DNA of 41,861 nt from an uncultured Agathobaculum sp. (GTDB lineage: Bacteria > Bacillota > Clostridia > Oscillospirales > Butyricicoccaceae), in contig NZ_CALWUN010000013.1 in the NCBI RefSeq assembly GCF_944384735.1, positions 1 to 41,861 on the forward strand. The letters are read 5' to 3'. Made by a program: the position numbers and the translations under genes. Positions 1 through 7,156 of the stretch are shown piece by piece; position 1 is the stretch's first letter; every line of letters starts with the position of its first letter. Under the pieces are notes generated by a model, which saw only the letters and a list, made by a program, of their open reading frames with translations, ran no database searches and was not told where the DNA came from.

Positions 1-66
1 GATTCAAGCACATCTTATGTGATTTTACAATATTTTCATTCTTGTACACTGCGATACTATATTTAA

Positions 67-387
67 TCAGCGGCTCCCTATATCGAGCCGCTGCGCGCGC
101 TGCTGCTGCACTGCAAGACCGACGCGGTGGACGGCTGCCGTCTGGGCTATCTGCGCCCCGCGCGGCCGCTGGCCGAGGGCGGGCGCGATATTCAGGGCGC
201 GGTCGTCATGCTCGCACCGGACGGCCCCGACCCGGTCTGGCAGCAGGTTATGCAGCAGGTCAGCGCCGTGCTGATCGACCGTCCGGCGCTCATCGAGGCT
301 CTGCAGGCGGGCGACCGCGCCCGCGCCGCCGCCCTGCTCGAGGACGAGCTGGCGCGCCGCCTGCAAAGCGGCCTGACCGGCCGCTGA
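67..387 (+). pseudogene. 5'-truncated PTS EIIA (fructose/mannitol type) domain
   Basis: The open frame runs from just after a TAA at 64-66 to the TGA at 385-387 and has no credible start codon or ribosome-binding site. The residues LLLHCKTDAV (His codon 109-111) fit the phosphoacceptor-histidine region of EIIA type-2 domains (IPH.KTDAV), and the following GCRLGYLRPARPLAEG and the helical C-terminal half (about 90 residues) also fit. The N-terminal third of the domain is missing: the upstream 66 bases are AT-rich, unlike the GC-rich coding part, and an 8-bp inverted repeat sits at the boundary. It could be the tail of a free EIIA or of a BglG-type regulator ending in EIIA. It is followed by a terminator. 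Because the catalytic His is kept, the intact ancestor probably phosphorylated the sugar used by the downstream kinase and dehydrogenase. A real protein starting elsewhere cannot be excluded, since the window begins here. Confidence 0.55.
69..92. repeat. 8-bp inverted repeat at the edge of the EIIA fragment
   Basis: AGCGGCTC (69-76) and GAGCCGCT (85-92) are perfect inverted arms with an 8-base spacer. They lie exactly where AT-rich sequence changes to GC-rich EIIA coding sequence. This could be a recombination or insertion scar, or an assembly chimera junction. Confidence 0.5.
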
Positions 388-406
388 GCCATTTGCCACC
401 TAAGCC

Positions 407-440
407 AGCCCGCCCGGCTCCCGCTGGGCGGGCTTCAGTT
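407..440 (+). terminator. intrinsic terminator after the EIIA remnant
   Basis: The arms AGCCCGCCC (407-415) and GGGCGGGCT (426-434) form a 9-bp GC-rich stem with a 10-base loop, followed by a weak T stretch (TTCAGTTT). It ends transcription of whatever operon the EIIA fragment belonged to. Confidence 0.65.
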
Positions 441-478
441 TACCGATAAAGATCCCGCGCCGCAGCACGCATCGTTCA

Positions 479-635
479 GCCGCTCTGTGAGCGGCATCAA
501 AAAAACGAGCTCCGCCCGTTTTTTTGATACCCCTGTTGATTCGATTGGAAGCGTGGTTCCAATCGAGAGGCTGTCGAAAACCATAGTTTTCGACAGCCTC
601 CAGCCCGCCCGGAAGAAGCCGGGCGGGCTTTTTTC
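479..635. repeat. cluster of five back-to-back perfect hairpins
   Basis: Five inverted repeats follow each other almost without gaps: 479-495 (GCCGCT arms), 496-528 (ATCAAAAAAACG arms), 541-566 (TCGATTGGAA arms, loop GCGTGG), 567-600 (GAGGCTGTCGAAAA arms, loop CCATAG) and 602-629 (AGCCCGCCCGG arms, followed by six T's, an intrinsic terminator). No gene is present in 388-795. The GCGTGG loop is the reverse complement of the loop of the hairpin at 38671-38698, which suggests a repeat family. The function is unknown; stacked terminators or a REP-like element are possible. Confidence 0.7.
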
Positions 636-668
636 GTTCCGCAAGTCGCCCTTTGTGAAATCTTGCTA

Positions 669-748
669 AAAACGAAAGCCAAAAACTGTTGTTTCAACAG
701 TTGAAAAGCGAAATAATTGTTGGTACTATAATAACAGGCTTTCGTTTT
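669..748 (+). promoter_or_regulatory. promoter of the sugar kinase operon with nested operator-like dyads
   Basis: A sigma-A promoter, TTGAAA (701-706)-N17-TACTAT (724-729), precedes the PfkB gene. A perfect dyad AACTGTTG-TTT-CAACAGTT (684-702) overlaps the -35 element. A second, outer pair of perfect 12-bp arms, AAAACGAAAGCC (669-680) and GGCTTTCGTTTT (737-748), brackets the whole promoter. Such paired sites suit a looping or cooperatively bound repressor; the DeoR-type gene at the end of the operon is the obvious candidate. Confidence 0.6.
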
Positions 749-795
749 GAATAAAACCGGTGTGGCCGCGCGCCGCATCCGCAGGAGGGAATCAA

Positions 796-1725
796 GTGAT
801 CTATACCGTAACACTCAACCCCGCACTGGATAAGACCGTCGAGATCCCGGACTTCACGCTCGACGCGGTCAACCGCATCACGACCCTGCGCACCGACCCG
901 GGCGGCAAGGGACTGAACGTGTCCAAGGTCATCCAAAAGCTGGGCGGCACGAGCACGGCCATCGGCGTGCTGGGCGGCACGACTGGCCGCCGCATCGCGG
1001 ACGCGATGGACGCACTGGGCGTCCAGACCGATTTCACCTTTGTCGCGGGCGAGACGCGCACCAACCTCAAGGTCGTCGACCCCGCCCGCCACACCAACAC
1101 CGACCTCAACGAACCCGGCCTGACCGTCACGCAGGACGTGCTGAACGGCATGCTGGCCGCGCTGACCGCCAAGATACAGCCGAGCGACATCGTCGTGCTG
1201 TCCGGCAGCCTGCCCAAGGGCGCCCCGGCCGACACCTACGGCACTTGGACGGCCGCCTGCGGCAAGGCGGGCGCGCGCGTCTTCCTCGACGCGGACGGCG
1301 AAGCGCTGCACCACGGCCTCGCCGCCAAGCCCTACCTCGCCAAGCCCAACAACCACGAGCTGTCCCGCCTGACCGGCCGCACGCTCGACACGGTCGACAG
1401 CCTGCTCGCCGCCGCGCGCGACATGATCGCCGGGGGCGTTGAGCGCGTGGTCGTCTCGATGGGCGGCGACGGCGCGCTGTTCGTCAGCGCGGACACCGCC
1501 TACCGCGCCGAGGGGCTCAGCGTCCCGGTCGGCAGCACGGTCGGCGCGGGCGACAGCATGGTCGCCGCGCTCGCCTACGCTGCGGCACAGGGGGTCAGCG
1601 ATGGCGACACCGTCGCGCTGGCCGTCGCCACCAGCGCCGCCAACGTCATGTGCAGCGGCTCGCAGGCCGCCGAGCGCAGCGCCATCGACGGGCTGCTGCC
1701 GCGCGTGACCTGGCATGCGCTGTGA
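796..1725 (+). CDS. pfkB: PfkB-family sugar-phosphate kinase (1-phosphofructokinase type)
   Basis: This 309-residue ribokinase-fold kinase is predicted to phosphorylate a ketose monophosphate (fructose 1-phosphate or tagatose 6-phosphate type) with ATP in the cytoplasm. The start is the GTG at 796, preceded by AGGAGGG. The N-terminus IYTVTLNPALDKT and the substrate region GGKGLNVSKVIQ (residues 37-48) are typical of the 1-phosphofructokinase/LacC branch. The C-terminal PfkB signature GAGDSMVAAL (about 250-259) contains the catalytic Asp253. The length is normal for the family. It is the first gene of a three-gene run with a SorE-like dehydrogenase and a DeoR regulator, downstream of a broken PTS EIIA, so it belongs to a PTS-sugar pathway. 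The exact sugar cannot be fixed from sequence alone. Confidence 0.9.
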   Translation: MIYTVTLNPALDKTVEIPDFTLDAVNRITTLRTDPGGKGLNVSKVIQKLGGTSTAIGVLGGTTGRRIADAMDALGVQTDFTFVAGETRTNLKVVDPARHTNTDLNEPGLTVTQDVLNGMLAALTAKIQPSDIVVLSGSLPKGAPADTYGTWTAACGKAGARVFLDADGEALHHGLAAKPYLAKPNNHELSRLTGRTLDTVDSLLAAARDMIAGGVERVVVSMGGDGALFVSADTAYRAEGLSVPVGSTVGAGDSMVAALAYAAAQGVSDGDTVALAVATSAANVMCSGSQAAERSAIDGLLPRVTWHAL

Positions 1726-1788
1726 TTGCCGCAATTCCACTTTCATTTCAAAACCACATCTGTTATGATAAAAGGAGAGTCTGCCATT

Positions 1789-3051
1789 ATGAAAGCAAAA
1801 GCCGTCCGTCTGCACGCCGCCAACGACCTGCGCCTCGAGGAGTTCGAGCTGCCCGAGATCAAGGACGACGAGATCCTCGTCAAGGTCATTTCCGACAGCA
1901 TCTGCATGTCCACCTATAAATGCGCCATTCTGGGCGTAAAGCACAAGCGCGTCCACGAGGACGTGGCCGAGCACCCGGCCATCATGGGGCACGAGTTTGC
2001 GGGCGACATCGTCAAGGTCGGCGCCAAGCACGCCGACAAGTTCAAGCCCGGCATGAAGTTCACCCTGCAGCCCGCGCTCAACTACAAGGGCACGATGTGG
2101 TCGCCCGGCTACTCTTATGAGTTCTTCGGCGGCGATGCGACCTACTGCATCATCCCAGCCGAGGTCATGGAGCTGGGCTGCCTGCTCGAGTACAAGGGCC
2201 GCGCCTATTACGAGGCGTCGCTCGCCGAGCCGATGAGCTGCAGCATCGGCGCGTTCAACGCCTGCTTCCACACCCGCATGGGCGTGTATGAGCACGAAAT
2301 GGGCATCCGCGAGGGCGGCAAGCTGGCCATTCTGGCGGGCGCAGGCCCGATGGGTCTGGGCGCGCTGACCTATGCGCTGCACCGCGACGTGCGGCCGTCC
2401 ATGGTCGTCGTCACCGATATCAACGCCGACCGCCTTGCTCGCGCCGCGCAGCTGTTCCCGGTCGAGGAGGCCGCCAAAGACGGCATCGCGCTGCACTTTG
2501 TCAACACCGCGGAGCTGGCCGACCCGGCCGCCTCGCTGCGCGAGCTGACCGGCGGCACCGGCTTTGACGACGTGTTCTGCTACGCGCCGGTCGCGCAGGT
2601 CGCCGAGCTGTCGAGCGACGTGCTCGGCCGCGACGGCTGCCTGAACTTCTTCGCCGGCCCGACCGACCCCAAGTTCTCGGCCAAGCTCAACTTCTACGAC
2701 GTGCATTACAACTCGACCCACGTCATCGGCACGACGGGCGGCAACACCGCCGACATGATCGAGTCGCTCGAGCTGTCGGCCGCCGGCCGCATCAACCCGG
2801 CCGTCATGGTCACCCACATCGGCGGTCTGGACGCCGCGGCGGACACCACGCTCAACCTGCCCAAGATCCCGGGCGGCAAAAAGCTGATCTACACCCACAT
2901 CACCATGCCGCTGACCGCAATCGACGATTTCCGCGCCAAGGGCGCGGAGGACGCGCGCTTTACCGCGCTGGCCGACATCGTCGACGCGCACGACGGCCTG
3001 TGGTGCGCCGAGGCGGAGGAATATCTGCTGGCCAACTGGGTAGAAGAATAA
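1789..3051 (+). CDS. zinc-dependent medium-chain dehydrogenase, SorE-like (L-sorbose-1-phosphate reductase family)
   Basis: This 420-residue alcohol-dehydrogenase-family protein starts at ATG 1789, with AAAGGAGAG eight to ten bases upstream. The likely catalytic zinc ligands are Cys39 (SICMSTYK) and His68-Glu69 (MGHEFAGD). A Rossmann segment with a GAGPMGLGAL turn lies near residues 184-193 and binds the nicotinamide cofactor. The protein is longer than ordinary alcohol dehydrogenases and resembles the SorE/YggP group, which acts on ketose phosphates such as L-sorbose 1-phosphate. It has no structural zinc four-Cys cluster that I can see. It sits 63 bases after the PfkB kinase and 24 bases before the DeoR gene, so all three are probably co-transcribed. 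The substrate assignment is family-level inference. Confidence 0.8.
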   Translation: MKAKAVRLHAANDLRLEEFELPEIKDDEILVKVISDSICMSTYKCAILGVKHKRVHEDVAEHPAIMGHEFAGDIVKVGAKHADKFKPGMKFTLQPALNYKGTMWSPGYSYEFFGGDATYCIIPAEVMELGCLLEYKGRAYYEASLAEPMSCSIGAFNACFHTRMGVYEHEMGIREGGKLAILAGAGPMGLGALTYALHRDVRPSMVVVTDINADRLARAAQLFPVEEAAKDGIALHFVNTAELADPAASLRELTGGTGFDDVFCYAPVAQVAELSSDVLGRDGCLNFFAGPTDPKFSAKLNFYDVHYNSTHVIGTTGGNTADMIESLELSAAGRINPAVMVTHIGGLDAAADTTLNLPKIPGGKKLIYTHITMPLTAIDDFRAKGAEDARFTALADIVDAHDGLWCAEAEEYLLANWVEE

Positions 3052-3075
3052 CAAAACGAAAGGGGCGCATGCGTC

Positions 3076-3828
3076 ATGCAGGAACGCCGGGAGAAAATCG
3101 TCGAACTGGTCAACCGTCTGGGCACGGTCAGCTTTGCCCAGCTCAAAGCGGCCTTCCCCGATGTGTCCGAAATGACGCTGCGCACCGACCTCAAGGCGCT
3201 CGACGAGGAGCGGCGGCTGGTGCGCGTGCACGGCGGCGCCAAGTCGGTCGAGGTCGTCGTCGGCACGGACGACTTCCTGCTGCGCCGCGCGCTGCGCTGC
3301 GCGCCCGAAAAGGCGCAGATCGCACAGAAAACGCTGGCGTTGCTGCGGCCGGACATGACGCTTTACCTCGACTCGGGCAGCACGACCACCGCACTTGCCC
3401 GCCTGATCCCGGACGAGCGCTTCCAGATCTTCACCAGCAGCCTGTCGTGCGCGAACGAACTGCTGCGGCTGACCCGCGCGCGGGTGTTCCTGCCCGGCGG
3501 CTTTGTCAACCGGTACAGCCAGAGCCTGTGCGGCATCGAAGCCGTGCGCACGGTCGGCCGCATCAACTTCGACCTTGCGCTGATCGGCACGACCAGCTTT
3601 TCCGACAAGACCGGCTTTTCCTGCGGCATGGAGGAGGAAGCGCAGCTCAAGCGCGCGGTCATCGCGCAGGCAGAGCGCAGCTTCGTGCTGATGGACGCGG
3701 GCAAGGTCGGGCTGACGAGCACCTTTTCCTTTGCCACGCTCGACGAGGTCGACGGCATCGTCTCGGACGACGGCCTGCCCGCCGAACTTGCCGCCGCCTG
3801 CCGCGCCTGCGGCAAGCAGGTGCTGTAA
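3076..3828 (+). CDS. DeoR/GlpR-family transcriptional regulator
   Basis: The 250-residue protein has an N-terminal winged helix-turn-helix (residues about 3-57; recognition helix SEMTLRTDLKAL, then the wing VRVHGGA), a signature DeoR arrangement. It is followed by a ribose-isomerase-like sensor domain with the sugar-phosphate loop LDSGSTTTALA (about 97-107). Members bind phosphorylated sugars and usually repress their own sugar operon. It is the third gene of the kinase/dehydrogenase run and ends in a strong terminator. The dyads around the promoter at 669-748 are candidate targets. The effector is probably a product of the PTS or of the PfkB step. Confidence 0.92.
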   Translation: MQERREKIVELVNRLGTVSFAQLKAAFPDVSEMTLRTDLKALDEERRLVRVHGGAKSVEVVVGTDDFLLRRALRCAPEKAQIAQKTLALLRPDMTLYLDSGSTTTALARLIPDERFQIFTSSLSCANELLRLTRARVFLPGGFVNRYSQSLCGIEAVRTVGRINFDLALIGTTSFSDKTGFSCGMEEEAQLKRAVIAQAERSFVLMDAGKVGLTSTFSFATLDEVDGIVSDDGLPAELAAACRACGKQVL

Positions 3829-3913
3829 GCCACGCCCGGTATGGCATTGACCCCATGACAAATCCGGCGGCGCTCCCTTCACCCCTTTCACGCCGCCGTT
3901 CCCACATCATCCA

Positions 3914-3950
3914 CCCCGCGTGTCTGCATTGGCAGGCACGCGGGGTTTGT
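3914..3950 (+). terminator. strong terminator after the DeoR gene
   Basis: A 14-bp stem is formed by CCCCGCGTGTCTGC (3914-3927) and GCAGGCACGCGGGG (3932-3945) with the tetraloop ATTG, followed by TTTGTGCTGTTT. It ends the sugar operon. The rest of 3829-4222 holds the next promoter and leader and no gene. Confidence 0.85.
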
Positions 3951-4071
3951 GCTGTTTGCGGGATTTTCCCCGCCCCTTGTCCGCCCGCTGCATAGCTGTG
4001 CCGGCCGTCCCGCCACCGGCCAGCACGCAGCGAAAAAACAGCCGCATCCTGCCACGGCAAACGGATAACGG

Positions 4072-4147
4072 GCATTTCACACTCGAAATGCACTTTTACT
4101 TTTGCCCTTTTTCTGGTATAATAGGTGGGAATAAAAATTTTTATCCC
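4072..4147 (+). promoter_or_regulatory. promoter and palindromes upstream of the FabF-type gene
   Basis: A TATAAT at 4117-4122 has a poor -35 (TTTTAC at 4094-4099, 17-bp spacing). A perfect dyad, GCATTTC-N6-GAAATGC (4072-4091), lies immediately upstream of the -35, as expected for an activator or repressor site. Just after the -10, GGGA-ATAAAAATTTTTAT-CCC (4127-4147) forms a second inverted repeat in the leader. Neither dyad matches the FapR or FabT consensus that I know. Confidence 0.5.
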
Positions 4148-4222
4148 GTGCTTTCCGCCCTGCGGACGGCAAAAAATGCCGCAGCGGCAAGGTATGGGGC
4201 AGTCAGAAAATGGGGAAACAAT

Positions 4223-5458
4223 ATGAGAGAGAACAGACTGGTCATCACCGGCATGGGCGCGGTCACGCCCATCGGCATCGGCGTTCCCGCCTACTGGGAC
4301 GCGCTGACGGCAGGCCGCTGCGGCGTCGGCCGCATCACACGGTTCGACGCGTCCGCGCTGCCTGTGCAGATCGCGGCAGAGCTCAAGGGCTTCGACCCGG
4401 CAGACTATATGCCCAAAACGCTTGCGCGCACGATGGACCCGTTCATGCAGTTCGCGTTCGTCGCGGCGCAGCAGGCGCTCGACGACAGCGGGCTGGATGT
4501 GGAAGCCGAAGCAGAGCGCACCGGCATCACGATGGGCACCGCGATGAGCGGCGTGACCACCATCGCACACACGCAGCAGGAATTTGACGGCGGCCGCCGC
4601 GTCGGCCCGCGCTTTGTACCCATGGCGATCGGCAACATCGCCGCGGCGCAGATCGCCATTGCGCGCGGCATCCGCGGCCCGAGCCTGACGGTCAACACCG
4701 CCTGCTCGGCGGGCGGCGACGCGACGCTGACTGCCGCAACGCTGCTGCGCGCGGGTGAGGCGGACGCCATGCTCGCCGTCGGCGGCGAAAGTATCCTGTG
4801 CCCGATCGTCGTGTCCGGCCTGTCGCAGGCCAAGGCGCTGTCCCGCCGCAACGACGACCCTGAGACCGCCTGCCGCCCGTTCGACGCCGGGCGGGACGGC
4901 TTTGTCATCGGCGAGGGCGGCGGCGCGCTGGTCATCGAAACCGAGGCGCACGCGCTTGCGCGCGGCGCGCACATCTACGCCGAGCTGGCCGGCTGGGCCA
5001 ACACCTCGGACGCGCACCACGTCACCGCCCCCTGCCCGGACGGCGCGGGCGCGGCGCGTTGCATGCAGCTGGCGCTGCAAAAGGCCGGGATGCAGCCGTC
5101 CGACATCGGCTATATCAACGCGCACGGCACCTCGACCCCGCTCGGCGACAAGGCCGAGACGCTGGCGGTCAAGGCCGTGTTCGGCGGACGCGAGAGCGCG
5201 CCGCCGGTATCCTCGACCAAGTCCGCGACCGGCCACCTGATGGGCGCGGGCGGCCTGACCGAGACCATCGCCTGCATCAAGGCGATCGAGACCGGCATCC
5301 TGCCGCCAACGCTGCACCTCGACACGCCCGACCCGGACTGCGACCTCGACTATGTACCGAACACAGCGCGCCGCGCACAGATCACTGCCGCAATGAGCAA
5401 CTCGCTCGGCTTCGGCGGCCAGAACTCCAGCATCATTGTTTCCCAATACCAGAAATGA
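4223..5458 (+). CDS. fabF: beta-ketoacyl-ACP synthase II (FabF type)
   Basis: This 411-residue thiolase-fold condensing enzyme extends acyl chains with malonyl-ACP. The start is ATG 4223 (MRENRLVITGMGAVTPIG) after GGGGAAA. The catalytic triad is complete: Cys161 in NTACSAGGDA, His301 in NAHGTSTPLGD and His338 in SATGHLMGAGG. Length and motifs match FabF. It is not surrounded by the usual fab genes (fabD, fabG, acpP, accB) but stands with an acyl-CoA/acyl-acid ligase 12 bases downstream. It may therefore be an extra condensing enzyme for a special acyl chain, or simply a relocated fabF. Regulation may involve the dyad at 4072-4091. Confidence 0.9.
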   Translation: MRENRLVITGMGAVTPIGIGVPAYWDALTAGRCGVGRITRFDASALPVQIAAELKGFDPADYMPKTLARTMDPFMQFAFVAAQQALDDSGLDVEAEAERTGITMGTAMSGVTTIAHTQQEFDGGRRVGPRFVPMAIGNIAAAQIAIARGIRGPSLTVNTACSAGGDATLTAATLLRAGEADAMLAVGGESILCPIVVSGLSQAKALSRRNDDPETACRPFDAGRDGFVIGEGGGALVIETEAHALARGAHIYAELAGWANTSDAHHVTAPCPDGAGAARCMQLALQKAGMQPSDIGYINAHGTSTPLGDKAETLAVKAVFGGRESAPPVSSTKSATGHLMGAGGLTETIACIKAIETGILPPTLHLDTPDPDCDLDYVPNTARRAQITAAMSNSLGFGGQNSSIIVSQYQK

Positions 5459-5470
5459 GGCGAACCCTAT

Positions 5471-7114
5471 TTGCAAAACCAGTATACCTACGACGTGACC
5501 ATGTTCCGCGATACGTTTGAAACGCAGTTCACCTATTTGAACGGCTTTCTGCGCAACGTGTCCCGCTTTGGCAGCCGCCCCGCGCTGCACGACCCGCTCT
5601 CCGGCCGCCGCTGGACGTATGCCCAGCTCAACGCCGAAGCAAACCGTCTCGCGCACGCACTGCGCGCGGACGGCGTGGGCAAAAACGACGTGGTGATGTT
5701 CGCGCTGCTCAACTCGCCCGAGTTTGTGTTCTGCTATCTGGCGGCGCACAAGGTCGGCGCGGTGGCCTGTCCAGTCAACTACCGGCAGGGCGCGGGCGAA
5801 ATCGCGCTCGTCATCGACGACAGCCACCCCAAGGTTTTCGTCTACGACGCGGAGTTCGGCGCGCTGTCCGCCGGGGCGCTCGGCATGTGCGAATGCAAGC
5901 CCGCGCGCGTCGTCATGGTCGACTACAAGGGCGGCGCGCAGGCGCCGGACGGCCATGTGCTCTACCGCGACTACGTCGCCGCGCAGCCCGAAACCAATCC
6001 CCCGGTCGACTTTGCGCCGCACATCTACGACGAAACCATCCGGCTTTACACCTCGGGCACGACCAACCGCCCCAAGGGCGTGCCGATCAACACCGTAAAC
6101 GAAGTTCTGTCCGCGCACGACGTGATGATGCACTTCCCGCTCGGACCGACCGACCGCACGATGAACATGACCCCGTGGTTCCACCGCGGCGGCATCCACT
6201 CGGGCGGCCCATGCCCGACGCTGTACGCGGGCGGCGAGGTCGTCATCCTGCGCGATTTTGCGCCCAAACGCTGTTTAGAGTACGCGGAAAAGTACAAAAT
6301 CTCGTTCCTGATCGGCGTGCCGACCATCCTCGCGATGCTCGCGCGCACGCAGGAGCGCACCCCCGCCGACCTGTCCGCGCTGCGCGGCATCGTCACGATG
6401 GGCGCGCCGTTTGACAAGGCCGCGTGCGAAAAATATATGGAACTTTTAACGCCCAACATCTTCAACGGCTACGGCACGACCGAGACCTTCTGGAACACCT
6501 TCCTGCGCCCGTTCGACCTGCCGGATATGGCAGGCTCGGCCGGCCGCTCGTGCACGGACGACGAGGTGCGGCTGGTCGCCGTCCGCGAGGACGGCACGCA
6601 CGCCGAGCCGGACGAAATGGTGCCGCACGACGGCAAAACGCCGGGCGAGATCATCATTTCCTCGCCCGCGAAAAGCGCGTTCTGCTATTTCAACAACCCC
6701 GAGATGACCGCCCAGAAGTTCTACAAGGGCTGGCTGTACACGGGCGACGTCGGCGTGTGGGACGAAAACGAGTTTGTCACCGTGTCCGGCCGCAAGGACG
6801 ACATGATCGTCTCGGCGGGCGAGAACATCTACCCCACCCAGATCGAAGCCGTACTCAACGACCACCCCGAGGTGGCGGAGAGCGCGGTCATCGGCATCCC
6901 GGACAAGCTGCGCGGTGAGGTCGTGGCGGCGTACGTCGTGCCGTCGGACGACAGCCTGACGGTGGACGAACTCAAGGACTACTGCGTGCACAGCCCGATG
7001 CTGTCCTCGTATAAGTGGCCGCGCGAGTACCATTTGGTGCGCGAGCTGCCGCACACGGCGACCGGCAAGCTGATGCACTACAAGCTGCGGCAGCAAATCA
7101 TTGGTGAAAAGTAA
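5471..7114 (+). CDS. AMP-forming acyl-CoA synthetase (ANL superfamily)
   Basis: This 547-residue ligase activates a carboxylic acid through an acyl-adenylate. Visible motifs are the P-loop-like LYTSGTTNRPKGVP (about residues 194-207), NGYGTTETFW (about 334-343), GWLYTGDVGVWDENEF with GRKDDMIVSAGENIYP (about 424-455) and the C-terminal catalytic lysine region HTATGKLMHYKL. The start is placed at TTG 5471, with GAGG ten bases upstream overlapping the fabF stop; an ATG at 5501 is an alternative. Tight linkage to the FabF-type enzyme suggests the two act on the same acyl chain, but the substrate (fatty, aromatic or other acid) cannot be told from sequence. A terminator follows at once. Confidence 0.87.
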   Translation: MQNQYTYDVTMFRDTFETQFTYLNGFLRNVSRFGSRPALHDPLSGRRWTYAQLNAEANRLAHALRADGVGKNDVVMFALLNSPEFVFCYLAAHKVGAVACPVNYRQGAGEIALVIDDSHPKVFVYDAEFGALSAGALGMCECKPARVVMVDYKGGAQAPDGHVLYRDYVAAQPETNPPVDFAPHIYDETIRLYTSGTTNRPKGVPINTVNEVLSAHDVMMHFPLGPTDRTMNMTPWFHRGGIHSGGPCPTLYAGGEVVILRDFAPKRCLEYAEKYKISFLIGVPTILAMLARTQERTPADLSALRGIVTMGAPFDKAACEKYMELLTPNIFNGYGTTETFWNTFLRPFDLPDMAGSAGRSCTDDEVRLVAVREDGTHAEPDEMVPHDGKTPGEIIISSPAKSAFCYFNNPEMTAQKFYKGWLYTGDVGVWDENEFVTVSGRKDDMIVSAGENIYPTQIEAVLNDHPEVAESAVIGIPDKLRGEVVAAYVVPSDDSLTVDELKDYCVHSPMLSSYKWPREYHLVRELPHTATGKLMHYKLRQQIIGEK

Positions 7115-7121
7115 AAACAAG

Positions 7122-7150
7122 GGCTTGCGGGATTTCCCTCAAGCCTTTTG
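7122..7150. terminator. bidirectional terminator between convergent genes
   Basis: GGCTTG (7122-7127) pairs with CAAGCC (7140-7145), with an inner GGGA/TCCC extension. A-rich sequence lies on the left and T-rich sequence on the right, so it can serve both the + strand ligase gene and the - strand antiporter gene. Confidence 0.75.
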
Positions 7151-7156
7151 CTTTGC

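Noticed and set aside
694-3891. Long open frame on the - strand opposite pfkB, the SorE-like gene and the DeoR gene (1065 codons)
   Set aside because: It mirrors three good genes on the + strand. Its composition (Arg, Ala, Val, Gly and His rich) is the usual antisense shadow of GC-rich codons, and it has no recognisable domain.
3659-6199. Open frame of 846 codons on the - strand
   Set aside because: It crosses the terminator and promoter between the DeoR gene and fabF and lies antisense to fabF and the ligase; the sequence is a codon-bias artefact.
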